Assembly: GCA_966250325.1 (NCBI GenBank)
Contig: CBINGY010000004.1
Span: forward strand, 1-64,000
Reading direction: 5' to 3'
DNA length: 64,000 nt
Origin: Jiulongibacter sp966250325
Lineage (GTDB): Bacteria > Bacteroidota > Bacteroidia > Cytophagales > Spirosomataceae
The notes beneath the pieces are model-generated. The model did not search any database and was not told the DNA's origin. It saw only the letters and a program-made list of their open reading frames with translations. The translations under genes were made by a program, and so were the position numbers. Of this stretch, positions 42,843 through 51,112 are shown piece after piece. Numbering within the stretch: the first letter of the stretch is position 1; each line of letters begins with the position of its first letter.

Positions 42843-44114
42843 ATGGTAGATATTTTATTGGGTTTGCAATGGGGAGATGAAGGTAAAGGTAAAATAGTGG
42901 ATGTACTTGCACCTCATTACGAAGTAGTGGCACGTTTTCAGGGTGGCCCCAATGCTGGTCATACCCTTGAATTTGACGGCCTGAAGCACGTATTGCATCA
43001 GATTCCATCGGGTGTTTTCAGAAAAGATTGTATCAATGTAATTGGTAATGGAGTGGTGCTTGATCCGGTGATTTTCAAGAAAGAAGTAGAGGGGCTTACC
43101 GCAAAATTTGGAATGAATCTCCAGAAAAATCTGGTGATATCCAGTAAAACCGCCATCATTATACCTACTCACCGCCTACTGGATGCAGCTCAGGAAAATG
43201 CAAAGGGTGATGAGAAAATAGGCTCCACATTGAAGGGAATAGGGCCTACCTACACCGACAAAGTAGGACGCCATGGTCTTCGGGTGGGAGATATTGTTTC
43301 GCCCAACTTTAAGAAGAAATATGAGGCTCTGAAGTCTCGTCATCTTCAGCAGTTGGATTATTTGTCCTTCCCGGCGAGTGGCCTTGAAGAAGCCGAACAG
43401 GTGTTCTTTGAAGCATGCGATTTCCTGAAAACTTTCTCCGTATCAGAAACCGAGTATCTTATTAACGATGAACTCGCAGCCGGGAAAAGAGTACTTGCCG
43501 AGGGTGCTCAGGGATCACTCCTTGACATTGATTTTGGCTCATATCCTTTTGTCACCAGTTCTTCAACCACCGCTGCCGGGGTTTGTTCAGGGCTAGGTGT
43601 AGCACCGGGAAAAATAGGCGAGGTGTATGGTATTTTTAAGGCGTATTGTACTAGGGTAGGGAGTGGACCGTTTCCTACCGAGTTACTTGATGAGACCGGC
43701 GAGCGGATGAGGAAAGAAGGAAACGAGTTTGGCTCTACTACCGGTAGACCCAGAAGATGCGGCTGGCTTGACCTTCCTGCCTTAAAATATTCGGTGATGC
43801 TGAACGGCGTGACTCAGCTGGTGATGATGAAAGCTGACGTACTCAATATTTTTGAAAATCTGGAAGTATGTACAGCGTATAAACTTTCCGATGGCTCTCT
43901 AACGGATCAGATGCCGTATGACCTTTGTGATACCAAAGTAGAGCCGGTTTATACTACCGTTAAAGGCTGGAATTGCTCTCTGGAGGGTATTTCAGATTAT
44001 GAAAAGTTACCGGTAGAGTTAAAAGATTATGTAGCTTATATTGAAGAAGCGGTGGGAGTGCCCGTGAAGTTTGTCTCCACCAGTCCAGACAGAACAGCCA
44101 CGATTGTACGCTAA
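42843..44114 (+). CDS. purA: adenylosuccinate synthetase
   Basis: A 423-residue enzyme that joins aspartate to IMP with GTP, the first committed step to AMP. It starts MVDILLGLQWGDEGKGKIVD with the GTP-binding GDEGKGK loop, and has NAGHTLEFDGLKHVLHQIPS, the IMP-binding STLKGIGPTYTDKVGRHGLR, EGAQGSLLDIDFGSYPFVTS and GSTTGRPRRCGWLDLPALKY. Full length. The following gene (44117) begins two bases after the purA stop, suggesting co-expression. Confidence 0.98.
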   Translation: MVDILLGLQWGDEGKGKIVDVLAPHYEVVARFQGGPNAGHTLEFDGLKHVLHQIPSGVFRKDCINVIGNGVVLDPVIFKKEVEGLTAKFGMNLQKNLVISSKTAIIIPTHRLLDAAQENAKGDEKIGSTLKGIGPTYTDKVGRHGLRVGDIVSPNFKKKYEALKSRHLQQLDYLSFPASGLEEAEQVFFEACDFLKTFSVSETEYLINDELAAGKRVLAEGAQGSLLDIDFGSYPFVTSSSTTAAGVCSGLGVAPGKIGEVYGIFKAYCTRVGSGPFPTELLDETGERMRKEGNEFGSTTGRPRRCGWLDLPALKYSVMLNGVTQLVMMKADVLNIFENLEVCTAYKLSDGSLTDQMPYDLCDTKVEPVYTTVKGWNCSLEGISDYEKLPVELKDYVAYIEEAVGVPVKFVSTSPDRTATIVR

Positions 44115-44116
44115 CC

Positions 44117-44764
44117 ATGGAAAAGGCTCTGGCAAACTACCTCTTTCATAATGAGACGCTATATGCGTTTAAGGAGGGATACAATGCCGGAGGTGAGCTG
44201 TTGGAAGCAGGAGCCGGGAAGTCGGAGGTAGGAAGTAGGAAGCTGCCGGTAGGAATTTTGAAGACTGAGGATAGTGGACCGAAGAGAGAGGGTCGCAAAC
44301 CGGAGACCGATATCAATGTCAATCCCAAAGTCGATCACAGCGAGGATTCAAATAAACATCATCCAATAACTAATCCGCCAGGTGCCCAACCTACAGTCTA
44401 TTCCATGAAGACCAGGTATCTGGTTGTAGTTAAAGATATGCAATCTGCGGAAAGAGAACTGCTGGAGAAAATCATGGCAGCTATCAAATTACAGATGCGT
44501 GTTGTGGATCTGTTAGATGTCAGAGAGTATCCGAATATCGACTTTAAAGAAACTATCTACGGAAATGCCCCCACGGCCATTCTTTTCTTTGGCCCTGAAA
44601 GCGGAGAGGAATTTCTTGTTCGACTCAAACTTGAAAAATATACACCCAGGGTACTCAAAGGAATTAATTTCCTGATGGCTGATAACCTTAGCACCATTCT
44701 CAAAAATGAGAATAATGAAAAGAAGAAGCTTTGGGAATGTTTGAAAGCAGTTTTTGGTGTTTAA
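44117..44764 (+). CDS. purA-linked protein of unknown function (HolD-like C-terminal domain?) with an embedded word repeat
   Basis: A 215-residue protein in three parts: a short helical start (MEKALANYLFHNETLYAFKE, residues 1-20 on), a low-complexity linker (about 28-95) and a C-terminal alpha/beta domain (about 96-215). The C-terminal domain runs TRYLVVVKDMQSAERELLEK, then APTAILFFGPESG, then INFLMADNLSTILKNENNEK followed by KKLWECLKAVF. The pattern strand-helix-strand with a final L-x-x-K-x-x-LW-x-x-L is like the psi subunit of DNA polymerase III (HolD); this is a hypothesis from pattern only. The linker contains Bacteroidota-type repeated words translated as KSEVGSRKLP. It starts two bases after purA and overlaps the FAH-family gene by four bases. 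Confidence 0.5.
   Translation: MEKALANYLFHNETLYAFKEGYNAGGELLEAGAGKSEVGSRKLPVGILKTEDSGPKREGRKPETDINVNPKVDHSEDSNKHHPITNPPGAQPTVYSMKTRYLVVVKDMQSAERELLEKIMAAIKLQMRVVDLLDVREYPNIDFKETIYGNAPTAILFFGPESGEEFLVRLKLEKYTPRVLKGINFLMADNLSTILKNENNEKKKLWECLKAVFGV
44210..44256 (+). repeat. Bacteroidota word repeat inside a coding sequence
   Basis: The stretch reads as reiterated words of the type GGAAGTCGGAGGTAGGAAG and TAGGAAGCTGCCGGTAGG. Such AGGAAGTCGGA words normally occur between genes in this phylum; here they are in frame and translated as a basic linker. Confidence 0.65.
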
Positions 44765-45375
44765 ATCATTTTGAAATCCAGAAGTAATTGCCCTTCTAAA
44801 GAAGCCTGAAGGTGATCTCCAGTCATCACCTTTCCAGTGCCACTAGCGGGTGTTCCGGTAAAAATGAGATCTCCTGGCTCCAGAGTCATAAATTGGGAAA
44901 TGAAGGAAATTATTTCGGAAAAATCGTAAATCATAAGAGAAGTATTTCCGGTCTGCTTTTGCTCGCCATTGATTTTCAGGTCAAAATGGATAGTATTGAG
45001 ATCCGGAAAATCTCCAATCGGTTGAAAAGCAGAAATGGGAGCGGCTCCGTCAAATCCTTTGCCCAGATCCCAGGGCCCTTTGCCTTCCCGGCTTTGATCA
45101 AAAATGTCTTTGGCAGTGAAGTCGATGCCGATAGCCAACTCAGAAATATGTGCAGAGGCCTCGTCTAAAGGTATGTTTTTCCCTTGTTTTCCAATTTTTA
45201 TCACCAGCTCGGCTTCGTAACGCAAATCCTTTGTGAAAGAGGGGTACATCACGTCTTTGTTATGGGTTACTAAACTGGTTTCGGGCTTTGAGAAAATGAT
45301 TTGCTGCCCGGTTTTGCCAGCATTTTTGTCTTCTCCTTCGTTCACGTAATTTTTGCCGATAGCAAGTATTTTCAT
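44761..45375 (-). CDS. fumarylacetoacetate hydrolase family protein
   Basis: A 204-residue C-C bond hydrolase; the ATG at 45375 (MKILAIGKNYVNEGEDKN) matches the family start, and the longer frame from 45396 is not needed. Family motifs are RYEAELVIKIGKQGKNIPLD with the metal-binding glutamates, GIDFTAKDIFDQSREGKGPW, the KGFDGAAPISAF segment and FTGTPASGTGKVMTGDHLQA near the C-terminus. It may act as an acylpyruvase or on a related keto acid. It converges with and overlaps the purA-linked gene by four bases. Confidence 0.85.
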   Translation of the reverse strand: MKILAIGKNYVNEGEDKNAGKTGQQIIFSKPETSLVTHNKDVMYPSFTKDLRYEAELVIKIGKQGKNIPLDEASAHISELAIGIDFTAKDIFDQSREGKGPWDLGKGFDGAAPISAFQPIGDFPDLNTIHFDLKINGEQKQTGNTSLMIYDFSEIISFISQFMTLEPGDLIFTGTPASGTGKVMTGDHLQASLEGQLLLDFKMI

Positions 45376-45521
45376 TTCAACAGGGTTTTTTATCAAATTG
45401 TAAATTTAGGAACTGGAGAAAAGAACATTCGTTTAAGTTGCAAGAAATGTTTTAGAAAGTTGATTTCAGACATATTTTGACAGTATGGGGTACTGTAACT
45501 TCGTCAGTTAACCCTTACATA

Positions 45522-46028
45522 ATGACCAGTATAAGAACCCGCCCGCGTTTCAAAATAACAAGTAAACAAAGCCAACCAGAGCTAAAGGCCCGTATAAAGG
45601 CCCATCTTGAAAAGCACAGGGGTGAGGGAATTACGGGTTTCGTTTACGATATTCATTGCACGTTTGACATCTCCCTGAAAGACCGGCATTTCTGGTCTCC
45701 ACATCTTAATGTCAATTTCGATACGGATGAAGATACCTTAGAGACCATTATTCGTGGCCGGTATGGCCCGGCACCTACTATCTGGACCGTGTTTATGTTT
45801 GGGTATGCGGCTCTGGGTCTTTCATTCACTTTTGCGGCGTTGTTTGGTCTAAGTCAACTGGCTCTCCATCAATCTTCGTCCATTTTGTGGAGCTTGCCGG
45901 TTCTTCTTTTGGCCATCCTCACCCTATGGCTTGTCGGACAAACAGGTCAGAAAATAGGAGTGGAGCAGACCTTCCGTATTCATCAGTTTTTTGAAGAGGC
46001 TATCGGAGAGAAAATTCATATTCACTGA
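45522..46028 (+). CDS. two-helix membrane protein of unknown function
   Basis: A 168-residue protein; the ATG at 45522 (MTSIRTRPRFKITSKQSQPE) is a better start than the upstream 45477 frame. A soluble N-terminal region (about residues 1-85, KARIKAHLEKHRGEGITGFV, SLKDRHFWSPHLNVNFD) is followed by two transmembrane helices (TIWTVFMFGYAALGLSFTFA, ILWSLPVLLLAILTLWLVGQ) and a C-terminal amphipathic tail. I recognise no family; the layout is shared by several small uncharacterised Bacteroidota membrane proteins. It is isolated and precedes the XRE-regulated operon. Confidence 0.6.
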   Translation: MTSIRTRPRFKITSKQSQPELKARIKAHLEKHRGEGITGFVYDIHCTFDISLKDRHFWSPHLNVNFDTDEDTLETIIRGRYGPAPTIWTVFMFGYAALGLSFTFAALFGLSQLALHQSSSILWSLPVLLLAILTLWLVGQTGQKIGVEQTFRIHQFFEEAIGEKIHIH

Positions 46029-46067
46029 TTTTAAAGGGATTAGGAGTAAACGGGTTGTAAATTATAG

Positions 46068-46097
46068 ACATAATGTAAAAAATATTTTACATTATGT
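46068..46097. promoter_or_regulatory. operator palindrome of the XRE-regulated operon
   Basis: A perfect inverted repeat: arms ACATAATGTAAAA / TTTTACATTATGT (13 bp each) around AATA. It lies just upstream of, and likely over the -33 region of, the promoter with -7 box at 46108-46115, and is the obvious binding site for the XRE protein encoded in the operon. Confidence 0.8.
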
Positions 46098-46107
46098 TAT
46101 ATATTAT

Positions 46108-46115
46108 TACCTTTG
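46108..46115 (+). promoter_or_regulatory. -7 promoter element of the XRE-regulated operon
   Basis: TACCTTTG matches TAnnTTTG, 22 bases before the ATG at 46137 and directly after the palindrome. Confidence 0.7.
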
Positions 46116-46136
46116 TGTTAGAATCAACTAACAATT

Positions 46137-46583
46137 ATGAAAGAGCGAAACATTTACATCTCTATTTTTACCACCCTTCTGGTGTTTATCATCTATGTAT
46201 TTAGAGTTTATTCCATGTATGAAACAGGGCAGTTTGATGGTGCGGACGGCTTAAAGCTGGCAGGGAAGAGCATACTTATGCTTATCGGAATAATGGCTGC
46301 CGCAAACATTGTTTTTCAGATTCTGGGTACCATTTTTTTGTCGGTTACAGGTAAAGATTGTAAAGTGGATGTCATAGAGGATGAAAGGGATAAGCTCATT
46401 GAGCTAAAAGGTATGCAGCTTTCTTATGCTGTTTTCGGTGCGGGTATGGTACTTACTTTTGTGGCTGTTACCGCAGGATGGTCAGGGGCAGTTGAGGCTC
46501 TGTACTTTATTGTTGGCTCGGTGGTATTGGCAGAGATTGTCGGAAACATTAAAAAACTTTTTCACTACCGCAGAGGCTTCTGA
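46137..46583 (+). CDS. four-helix membrane protein, DUF2178-like
   Basis: A 148-residue membrane protein with helices at about residues 7-25, 42-65, 90-110 and 115-135. The cytoplasmic loop CKVDVIEDERDKLIELKGMQ carries the E-D-E-R-D motif seen in DUF2178-type proteins that commonly accompany small XRE regulators. Function is unknown; membrane sensing or toxin-like roles have been proposed for the group. Its stop is two bases before the XRE gene start, so they form one operon behind the palindrome. Confidence 0.7.
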   Translation: MKERNIYISIFTTLLVFIIYVFRVYSMYETGQFDGADGLKLAGKSILMLIGIMAAANIVFQILGTIFLSVTGKDCKVDVIEDERDKLIELKGMQLSYAVFGAGMVLTFVAVTAGWSGAVEALYFIVGSVVLAEIVGNIKKLFHYRRGF

Positions 46584-46584
46584 A

Positions 46585-46806
46585 ATGGCGAAAGTCAAAA
46601 AGCAAATACAGAACAATATCCGAACGCTCCGTTTCTTTGCCAACGAAATGACGCAGCAGGAGCTGGCCGAGAAAGCGGGTGTCACCCGGCAAACCATTGC
46701 GGCCATTGAAAAAGACAAGTATTCTCCTTCTCTCGAACTTGCCTTCAAAATAGCCGAAGTGTTTCAGGTTCAGATCAATGAGGTTTTCTCTTATGTAGAA
46801 ATTTAA
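46585..46806 (+). CDS. XRE family transcriptional regulator (small, YozG-like)
   Basis: A 73-residue stand-alone helix-turn-helix: MAKVKKQIQNNIRTLRFFAN, then MTQQELAEKAGVTRQTIAAI with the recognition helix, and EKDKYSPSLELAFKIAEVFQ, the invariant pattern of this class. The frame extends upstream to 46426, but the ATG at 46585 fits. Positioned between the DUF2178-like membrane protein and the DUF4386 gene; the strong palindrome at 46068 is its probable operator, giving autoregulation. Proteins of this class typically control the adjacent membrane protein. Confidence 0.9.
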   Translation: MAKVKKQIQNNIRTLRFFANEMTQQELAEKAGVTRQTIAAIEKDKYSPSLELAFKIAEVFQVQINEVFSYVEI

Positions 46807-46818
46807 ATTAAGAAAAGT

Positions 46819-47508
46819 ATGAAAAATCTGAAATGGGAAGCCCGGAAGGCCGGGCTCTGGTACCTCTTTATGGGTATTTCAGGGGTGATCGGCCTTATTT
46901 ATGTGCCTTCACAAATTTTGGTAGAGGGTGATTTCGATGCCACAGTGACTCTTATTCGTGAGAAAGAAACACTTTTCAGATGGGGGATTATGGCCAATAT
47001 TTTGTGCCAGACCAGTTTTCTCTTCCTCGCTTTGCAATTCAGAAGGCTTTTTCAGGAGGTAAGCGATTATTGGTCAAAGCTTCTGCAGGTTTTAGTTACA
47101 GCTGCGGTGCCTTTAGCGATATTCAACACCATCTTAAGTATAGGTGCTTTGTACTGTGCCAAAGGCTTGCCCTTTCTTTCGGGATTTGACAGTAGACAGC
47201 TCATGTCTTTCTCCCTGTTGTTTTTGAAAATAAATGAATTTGGGGTTACTGCCATTGAACTATTCTGGGGCCTTTGGCTGATGCCTCTGGGTGTTTTATT
47301 CATCAAAGCCCCTTTCATGCCTAAGCTAATTGGCTTCCTACTCCTGATAAATGCTTTAGCTTATCTGTTTGAGTGGTTTCTGAAGGGAATCGACAGTCCA
47401 TTGCATGATCTGATTATCGAGATTTTGATGATACCCTTGAGTCTGGGTGAGTTCAGTGCCATCCTCTGGCTACTTATCATGGGTACAAAAAAAACAGACC
47501 ACCCATAA
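46819..47508 (+). CDS. DUF4386 family membrane protein
   Basis: A 229-residue polytopic membrane protein with about six helices (LWYLFMGISGVIGLIYVPSQ, ANILCQTSFLFLALQFRRLF, LLQVLVTAAVPLAIFNTILS and others), matching DUF4386, a family of unknown function common in Bacteroidota and Actinobacteria. It starts 12 bases after the XRE gene and is probably the third gene of the operon controlled by the palindrome at 46068. No catalytic motif is visible. Confidence 0.82.
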   Translation: MKNLKWEARKAGLWYLFMGISGVIGLIYVPSQILVEGDFDATVTLIREKETLFRWGIMANILCQTSFLFLALQFRRLFQEVSDYWSKLLQVLVTAAVPLAIFNTILSIGALYCAKGLPFLSGFDSRQLMSFSLLFLKINEFGVTAIELFWGLWLMPLGVLFIKAPFMPKLIGFLLLINALAYLFEWFLKGIDSPLHDLIIEILMIPLSLGEFSAILWLLIMGTKKTDHP

Positions 47509-47588
47509 CTCAAAATGCATTGTCTGTCAAATTATTGCAGCATGAGGCTGTCACTTTTGACAAATTTGAAGAAAAAGCTATTACACAA

Positions 47589-48569
47589 ATGAAAGGAGTT
47601 ATTTGCCCGGCTTATGGACCGCCGGAGGTTCTGAAAATTGTTGATTTGCCAAAGCCATCTCCGGGGCCGCACGAAGTTTTGATAAAAATTATGGCCAGTA
47701 CTGTTACTGTGGCAGACCGGAGAATCCGGGCCTTTGATATACCAAAAGGCTATGGAATACTTGCCCGCATCGGATTGGGATTTTTCAGACCCAGAAATCC
47801 CGTTTTAGGTGTCGAATGGTCGGGAGTCGTTGAAAGTATAGGAAGTAAAGTAAAACGGTTTCAGGCAGGTGATCAGGTATTTGGCGAGAGTATCCAAAAG
47901 TTTGGCGGGTATCAGGAATTTGTCTGTTTTGATGAACGAAAAAACCTGGTTTTAAAGCCCGGTGGCGTATCTTTTGAAGAAGCTGCGGCAATTCCGGTGG
48001 GTGCACAAACTGCCTTATACTTTCTGAGGAAGGCAGAAGTAAAGCAAGGTCAAAAAGTCTTGATATACGGTGCATCGGGTAGTGTGGGCACCTATGCCGT
48101 GCAGCTGGCAAAGCAGCTGGGAGCTGAGGTAACCGCTGTTGCCGGACCTTCCAACCGGCAAATGATGCTGAACCTAGGAGCAGATATCTACCTTGATTAT
48201 TCATCTGCTCAGTTCGATAAGCAGTTGGCGATTTATGATTGCATTTTTGTGGCTATAGATGCCCTGGATTTTGAGACTTCTATGCGTCATCTCAAAGAGG
48301 GGGGGGCCTTTATTCATATTGTAAGGCCCTTCAAAAGTAGAGAAATGCGAAGGGTTGGAAGGAGCGGGAAAGCCCATATTCTGGTTGGCGATAACGTTAA
48401 ACCCTCTTCTGAAAACCTCGAGTACCTGGCCCGGTTGGTAAACGAAGGAAAACTACAGGTTTACATGGACAAGGTTTATCCCATCTCAGAGATCGTGGAG
48501 GCACATCGGTATGTAGATACCGGAAGGAAGCGGGGGAATGTCATTATCCGTGTAGCAGATAATTTCTGA
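47589..48569 (+). CDS. NAD(P)-dependent zinc-independent dehydrogenase, quinone oxidoreductase type
   Basis: A 326-residue medium-chain reductase without the structural-zinc cysteines. The ATG at 47589 (KGVICPAYGPPEVLKIVDLP) matches the family start; the longer frame from 47520 (TTG) is unlikely. Features are PGPHEVLIKIMASTVTVADR, VLGVEWSGVVESIGSKVKRF and the dinucleotide-binding loop VLIYGASGSVGTYAVQLAKQ. Likely reduces quinones or enones with NADPH; substrate unknown. It follows the DUF4386 gene on the same strand by about 80 bases. Confidence 0.85.
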   Translation: MKGVICPAYGPPEVLKIVDLPKPSPGPHEVLIKIMASTVTVADRRIRAFDIPKGYGILARIGLGFFRPRNPVLGVEWSGVVESIGSKVKRFQAGDQVFGESIQKFGGYQEFVCFDERKNLVLKPGGVSFEEAAAIPVGAQTALYFLRKAEVKQGQKVLIYGASGSVGTYAVQLAKQLGAEVTAVAGPSNRQMMLNLGADIYLDYSSAQFDKQLAIYDCIFVAIDALDFETSMRHLKEGGAFIHIVRPFKSREMRRVGRSGKAHILVGDNVKPSSENLEYLARLVNEGKLQVYMDKVYPISEIVEAHRYVDTGRKRGNVIIRVADNF

Positions 48570-48730
48570 GTAATCTCGCCCTACGGGGGGCACCTGAGAA
48601 AGTGAAGTAAAATTTTGATCACAGATTTTGGAGGTTAACTCCTTAAAAATGGAAGTTCGTCAGAAAACCATTTACTGATACCGTGGTTTGAGGCAAGTTT
48701 GTGCCATACATGAACAAGCAAACTCAATTT

Positions 48731-50887
48731 ATGAAACAGCTATTACTAGTATTACTTTCAAATGTTGCCCTGGCTCAGACGCTAATTACCGGAAGCGTTA
48801 CAGACAAGCAGGGTGAACCACTTCCCTTCGCAAATATATCGCTGGAAGGAACCTATGACGGAGCCACCGCCGATGCCGACGGAAGGTTCAGTTTTGAGTC
48901 GGAAGAAAAGGGAGCTCAGACCCTGGTTGCAAGTATGGTAGGGTATAATCCCTCCAAACTGGCGGTGAATCTGAATGGTGGGAATCTGGAATTTACTCTC
49001 AAACTGGAAGAATCGATCAATTCGTTAAATGCGGTGGTAGTAACTGCGGGCATGTTTGAGGCCTCGGATGAGAAGAAAATGGTGATGATGAAACCTATGG
49101 ATATTGTTACCACAGCCGGGGCCGGAGCCGATATTGTCTCTGTGATGCAATTACTACCGGGTGCCACACGTGTGGGTGAGCAGGAGGGGCTTTTTGTACG
49201 GGGCGGCTCCGCAAATGAAACAAAAACGGTGATTGATGGTATGATTGTGCAAAATCCATTTTTCAGCAGCACGCCTGATGTACCTCAGCGGGGGCGGTTT
49301 AATCCGTTTATGTTTAAAGGCACTGCGTTTAGTACAGGCGGGTATTCAGCACAATATGGGCAGGCTTTGTCTTCGGTTTTATTGCTCAATACTATGGATA
49401 AGCAGGGCGAAAATTCAAATGCAACTTTTGGTGTAAACATGGCTGGCTTGACGGCATCGTATACACATAAAGGTTGGTTAACTGCCACAGCCAATTACTC
49501 AAACATTGCTCCTTTTCTGGCGATAGCCAAAACCAATCTGGATTTTGAAACGATCCCTCAGGGAGCAGGCGGCTCTCTTACTGTCAATGAAAATTTTGGT
49601 GAAAGTTCTCTGAAGGTGTACAGTACGTATACCGAGAACAATTCAGGAATCAACTTACCTGCTTATGATGGAACAGACAGCCGCTATCTCTTTTCTAACA
49701 GAAATAAAAATAGTTTTACAAATGCCTCCTTCAGAAATAGCTGGAGAGACGGCACGTGGGTGATGATGGCCGGAGCATCCTACAGTAATAACAAAGATCT
49801 CCTTCAGATATCCGATCTGGCCGCCGATCGTTTTGATGAGAGAACACAGGCAAGATTGGTATTCAGTCGATTATTTGGAAAAGAAAACGGAAGTTCGTTT
49901 ACCTTCGGAGGTGAATTTCATGATATTAATCAGTCAAACATTTACAATGGCTTTGAGCTTAAACTTGATGATCGCTATAGCTCTATGTTCGCCGAGGCTG
50001 AGTTTTATCTAAGTGCCCGGCTTGCGGCCCGGTTAGGATTCCGGGGAGAGCATAGCTCGGTGATTGAAAAGTCTAATCTGGCTCCGCGGCTTTCTCTGGC
50101 ATATAAGGTGGGAAAATTCGCCCAGTTTTCGTTTGCTGCCGGCAGATTCTATCAAAACCCTGAAAAGGAATATCTGTATCTGAATACCTCTCTCGACTTT
50201 GAAGAAGCTGATCATGCCATTCTCAATTATCAGATTATTAAAAATGGGAAGACTTTCAGGTCTGAAGTGTTTTATAAAAAGTATTCTAATCTCATCCTGG
50301 AACAAGTTTCGTTTTTTGACCCAAACCCTTACCGTTTTCCTACCGGAACGCTTTCAAATGGAGGGAAAGGCTTTGCTCGGGGAATTGACCTGTTTTTCCG
50401 GGACCAGACAAGCCTGAAAAACGGAGATTACTGGATCACCTATTCTTTTCTGGATACAGAGCGTAAATTCAGGAACTATAACGAGATGGCTATGCCGCAT
50501 TTTGCTACCAGACATAATCTGAGTCTGGTGTACAAACAGTTTCTTACAAAGATCAGCACCAATCTGGGTATAACCTTTACACATACTTCAGGCAGACCGG
50601 TATATGATGTGAACGAAGATTTTAAGTCGGTGGAATATACCAGAGCGTTTCAGAATCTGAGTTTAATGGCCAGCCATGTCAAGCAGGTCGGTAATAATTT
50701 CATTGTCTTTTATGCTACCCTGGATAATGTTTTGGGGAGAAAAAATTCGTTCGGGTATCGCTATTCGGCAGACGGCAAAGAACGCTATGAGGTAAAGCCG
50801 CTTATGTACAGAACGTTCTTCTTTGGAGTAAGCTGGACCTTGGGTAAATTGAATGGTCGCAGCCGGGAGGCAGATCTTGATTTTTAA
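48731..50887 (+). CDS. TonB-dependent outer-membrane receptor with carboxypeptidase-regulatory-like domain
   Basis: A 718-residue receptor: signal peptide (KQLLLVLLSNVALAQ), a CarboxypepD_reg-like beta-sandwich (about residues 18-105; VTDKQGEPLPFANISLEGTY, AEDGRFSFES-like segment ADADGRFSFESEE), a plug (LLPGATRVGEQEGLFVRGGS, TVIDGMIVQNPFF) and a barrel up to the C-terminus. It imports a large or scarce substrate using TonB energy. No SusD-like lipoprotein, sugar enzyme or siderophore gene adjoins, so the ligand cannot be inferred. The ATG at 48731 is preferred; 48701 and 48710 are upstream options. Confidence 0.88.
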   Translation: MKQLLLVLLSNVALAQTLITGSVTDKQGEPLPFANISLEGTYDGATADADGRFSFESEEKGAQTLVASMVGYNPSKLAVNLNGGNLEFTLKLEESINSLNAVVVTAGMFEASDEKKMVMMKPMDIVTTAGAGADIVSVMQLLPGATRVGEQEGLFVRGGSANETKTVIDGMIVQNPFFSSTPDVPQRGRFNPFMFKGTAFSTGGYSAQYGQALSSVLLLNTMDKQGENSNATFGVNMAGLTASYTHKGWLTATANYSNIAPFLAIAKTNLDFETIPQGAGGSLTVNENFGESSLKVYSTYTENNSGINLPAYDGTDSRYLFSNRNKNSFTNASFRNSWRDGTWVMMAGASYSNNKDLLQISDLAADRFDERTQARLVFSRLFGKENGSSFTFGGEFHDINQSNIYNGFELKLDDRYSSMFAEAEFYLSARLAARLGFRGEHSSVIEKSNLAPRLSLAYKVGKFAQFSFAAGRFYQNPEKEYLYLNTSLDFEEADHAILNYQIIKNGKTFRSEVFYKKYSNLILEQVSFFDPNPYRFPTGTLSNGGKGFARGIDLFFRDQTSLKNGDYWITYSFLDTERKFRNYNEMAMPHFATRHNLSLVYKQFLTKISTNLGITFTHTSGRPVYDVNEDFKSVEYTRAFQNLSLMASHVKQVGNNFIVFYATLDNVLGRKNSFGYRYSADGKERYEVKPLMYRTFFFGVSWTLGKLNGRSREADLDF

Positions 50888-50893
50888 TCCTCC

Positions 50894-50980
50894 AAACTCG
50901 TGGCACGACTACCCGTCGACGAACAAGGACGTGCCACGAGTTTCGGTTTATCTTGAAGAACAAGGTCGTGCCATGAGTTT
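50894..50980. repeat. REP-like inverted and direct repeat
   Basis: A perfect 14-bp inverted repeat AAACTCGTGGCACG (50894-50907) / CGTGCCACGAGTTT (50930-50943), plus a near-identical third copy GAACAAGGTCGTGCC... at 50958-50980, which matches 21 of 23 bases of 50921-50943. The GTGGCACGAC words resemble REP elements mobilised by RAYT transposases in this phylum, but no RAYT gene is in the window. Lies just after the TonB receptor gene. Confidence 0.75.
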
Positions 50981-51112
50981 CCTGGAGTTTACTCCGCCAT
51001 TCCCCTGATTAACTCCCTGAAAAGCCCGGTTGGTCAGATATTCATTTCAAAAAATGCAGTTCGTATTCAATTTTGAACTGTTCTTATAACTCAAAACAAA
51101 TCAATTCAAATC

